A stretch of DNA of 6,764 nt, from positions 1 through 6,764 of the forward strand of contig CAYOLL010000259.1 of the NCBI GenBank assembly GCA_964404765.1. The letters are read 5' to 3'. Made by a program: the position numbers and the translations under genes. Below the pieces are notes generated by a model. It had not been told where the DNA came from. It did no database searches and saw only the letters and a list, made by a program, of their open reading frames with translations. Positions 6,601 to 6,764 of this stretch are shown piece by piece. The stretch comes from CAYOLL01 sp964404765 [NCBI: uncultured Gemmatimonadota bacterium] (GTDB lineage: Bacteria; 4572-55). The first letter of the stretch is position 1, and every line of letters begins with the position of its first letter.

Positions 6601-6764
6601 GCGCAAGAATATCACCATCACCAATATGATTGGGCGGGAAATAACCGTCAAAGTGGATGCGGAAATGATCGAGCGGGTCATCGTCAATCTGCTGACCAAC
6701 GGCATTAAATATACGCCGAATAACGGCCAAATAAACCTAACAGGTCTTGAAGACCTGTTAGGTT
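3665..6764 (+). CDS. Two-component sensor histidine kinase B (partial, 3' end beyond window): double propeller, Y_Y_Y, HisKA, HATPase
   Basis: The frame stays open for 1033 codons to the window edge. The protein starts MRRYPTFLILLL with a signal peptide cleaved near SA/QP (residue 19). Fourteen Reg_prop blades follow (about 37-684). Most are very regular, 43-44 residues long, with a core like EDxxGxLWIGTxxGGLNRxD and a linker like HDPDNPNSLSHNTV. Next come a Y_Y_Y domain (about 744-821), PPWWKTWW (825-832), one membrane helix (about 833-853), a coiled coil, HisKA with HDLKNPL and H904, and the N-box (N1008, N1012). The window stops before the G1 and G2 boxes, so ATPase completeness, the tail and any receiver domain cannot be judged. 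The propellers clearly differ from those of kinase A, while the kinase core is nearly identical, which suggests different ligands but similar output. The last visible residues (1024-1033) are encoded by a palindromic element. Confidence 0.92.
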   Translation, partial: MRRYPTFLILLLFAITLSAQPATLRFERLGLEDGLSSMGVNAILQDRQGYLWFGTWDGLNKFDGYTFTVYRHEPADSSSLSSNWVSAIVEDANGGLWIGTNDGLNQLDRVTGRFRRYRHQPDNLQSLCHNDIHGIAADETGFLWIGTDSGLNRLDPRTGQFTCYRNRPDDPHSLSNNHIWALCHDAAGFLWLGTENGGLNRFDPRTGQFEHFQNQPDDPRSLSHNSVYALATDSAGRLWVGTGGGLNLLDRRNGKFQRYLHQPADAGSLSDNNVSSIYVDAVGRLWIGTRNGLNCLTLTPALDATQSVRKFSRIQNRPEDTHSLSHNSVRSIYQDRSGQIWFGTYFGGVSRLDPQTEPFRHIRHNPIDENSLSGNNVNALLEDRFGNLWIGIWEGGLNLWDRGEQRFLHFEHSPDDPASLSSNRVQCLAEDHAGALWIGTNNGGLNRLDRATGKFTRFRHDPDNPNSLSHNTVLALLADRQHKIWIGTFGGGLDRFDPTKGTFEHFRHVEGDSTSLSHDYIFTIFEDSAGNLWIGTNGGGLNLYDRVTNRFTRFTRNPNLPATLSSNQVTCLQEDAHNVLWIGSFSGLIHFDPDLRAVTAYREQDGLSNDDITGLLQDARGRLWISTSKGLYRFDPITRTFTAYDVQDGLQSNQFARGAAWRGRDGFMYFGGINGVTMFHPDSIHSNTIIPPVALTKLLYFNRELETDTRYPAKGGFTIAKHFGNDKEIATLPRSLEALSELTLNYTDYIFGFEFSALNYRQSGKNQFAYMLEGFDKDWNRTDYKYRRATYTNVPHGTYTFRVKASNDDGVWNEAGISIKVTITPPWWKTWWAYTLYVLFVLFSGSSAYFWRVNQLKQRQHELEDQVTQRTAEIVRQKEEIETQHEQLQELDGFKQSMTGMIVHDLKNPLNIILNVLNSHSLHSQVNILENTARQMLTMVMNILDVQKFEDTKMILEKQDQALVEIVENAVRQVTFLSQRKNITITNMIGREITVKVDAEMIERVIVNLLTNGIKYTPNNGQINLTGLEDLLG
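3776..5716 (+). repeat. Fourteen propeller blade repeats of kinase B
   Basis: The coding sequence repeats about every 129-132 bases. The blade core recurs as LWIGT or a close variant (LWFGT, LWLGT, LWVGT, IWIGT), usually followed by GGLNRxD, and SLSxN linkers end most blades. I count 14 units: the first VNAILQDRQGYLWFGT, the last the degenerate GFMYFGGINGV. Blades 2-11 are the most alike. The last three lack the D-P-D-N-P-x-S-L linker and use QDGL instead, as the final blades of kinase A also do. Confidence 0.8.
6733..6764 (+). repeat. In-frame palindromic element in the ATPase domain of kinase B (cut by window edge)
   Basis: AACCTAACAGGTCTT (6734-6748) is the exact reverse complement of AAGACCTGTTAGGTT (6750-6764), around a single central G at 6749. 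With the A at 6733 and one more T outside the window, it would be 33 bp, like its counterpart in kinase A. It begins at the same codon, after NNGxI, and is read in the same frame as NLTGLEDLLG. Confidence 0.88.

Overview
The window lies inside a tandem array of large, paralogous one-piece sensor histidine kinases, all on the + strand and essentially back to back. Two are visible at length. Kinase A (117-3644, complete, 1175 aa) and kinase B (from 3665, open at the right edge, 1033 codons seen) share one plan: signal peptide, 14 'two-component regulator propeller' blades (read as two seven-bladed beta-propellers), a Y_Y_Y domain, one membrane helix, a coiled coil, then HisKA and HATPase domains. 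The first ~100 bases hold the 3' end of a third, upstream relative whose C-terminal tail has decayed.

The sensor layout matches the periplasmic half of Bacteroidota hybrid two-component systems (HTCS), which usually sense glycans or their breakdown products. Kinase A, however, has neither a receiver nor an AraC-type output domain, so it must pass phosphate to a separate response regulator outside the window. SAQ-type signal peptides, roughly 50% GC and this architecture suggest Bacteroidota or a neighbouring FCB-group lineage (Calditrichota- or KSB1-like). This placement is an inference, and no phylogenetic marker is present.

Layout: 1-27, last codons of the upstream kinase; 28-102, remnant of its tail; 103-116, spacer; 117-3644, kinase A; 3645-3664, spacer; 3665-6764, kinase B. 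There is no intergenic stretch over 20 bp apart from the remnant. No RNA genes, insertion sequences, CRISPR arrays or intrinsic terminators were seen. The genes are probably co-transcribed from a promoter upstream of the window.

The most striking signal is a 33-bp near-perfect palindrome read in frame as part of the ATPase domain. It occupies the same codon position in both kinases. The 151 bp just upstream of the site differ at only three silent positions, yet the palindromes differ at 8 of 32 visible bases. Six of those changes are three compensatory pairs that keep the hairpin intact while altering the protein. This looks like a mobile or self-correcting palindromic element living inside coding sequence. 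A second theme is mosaic evolution: strongly diverged sensor propellers are joined to a nearly identical kinase core.
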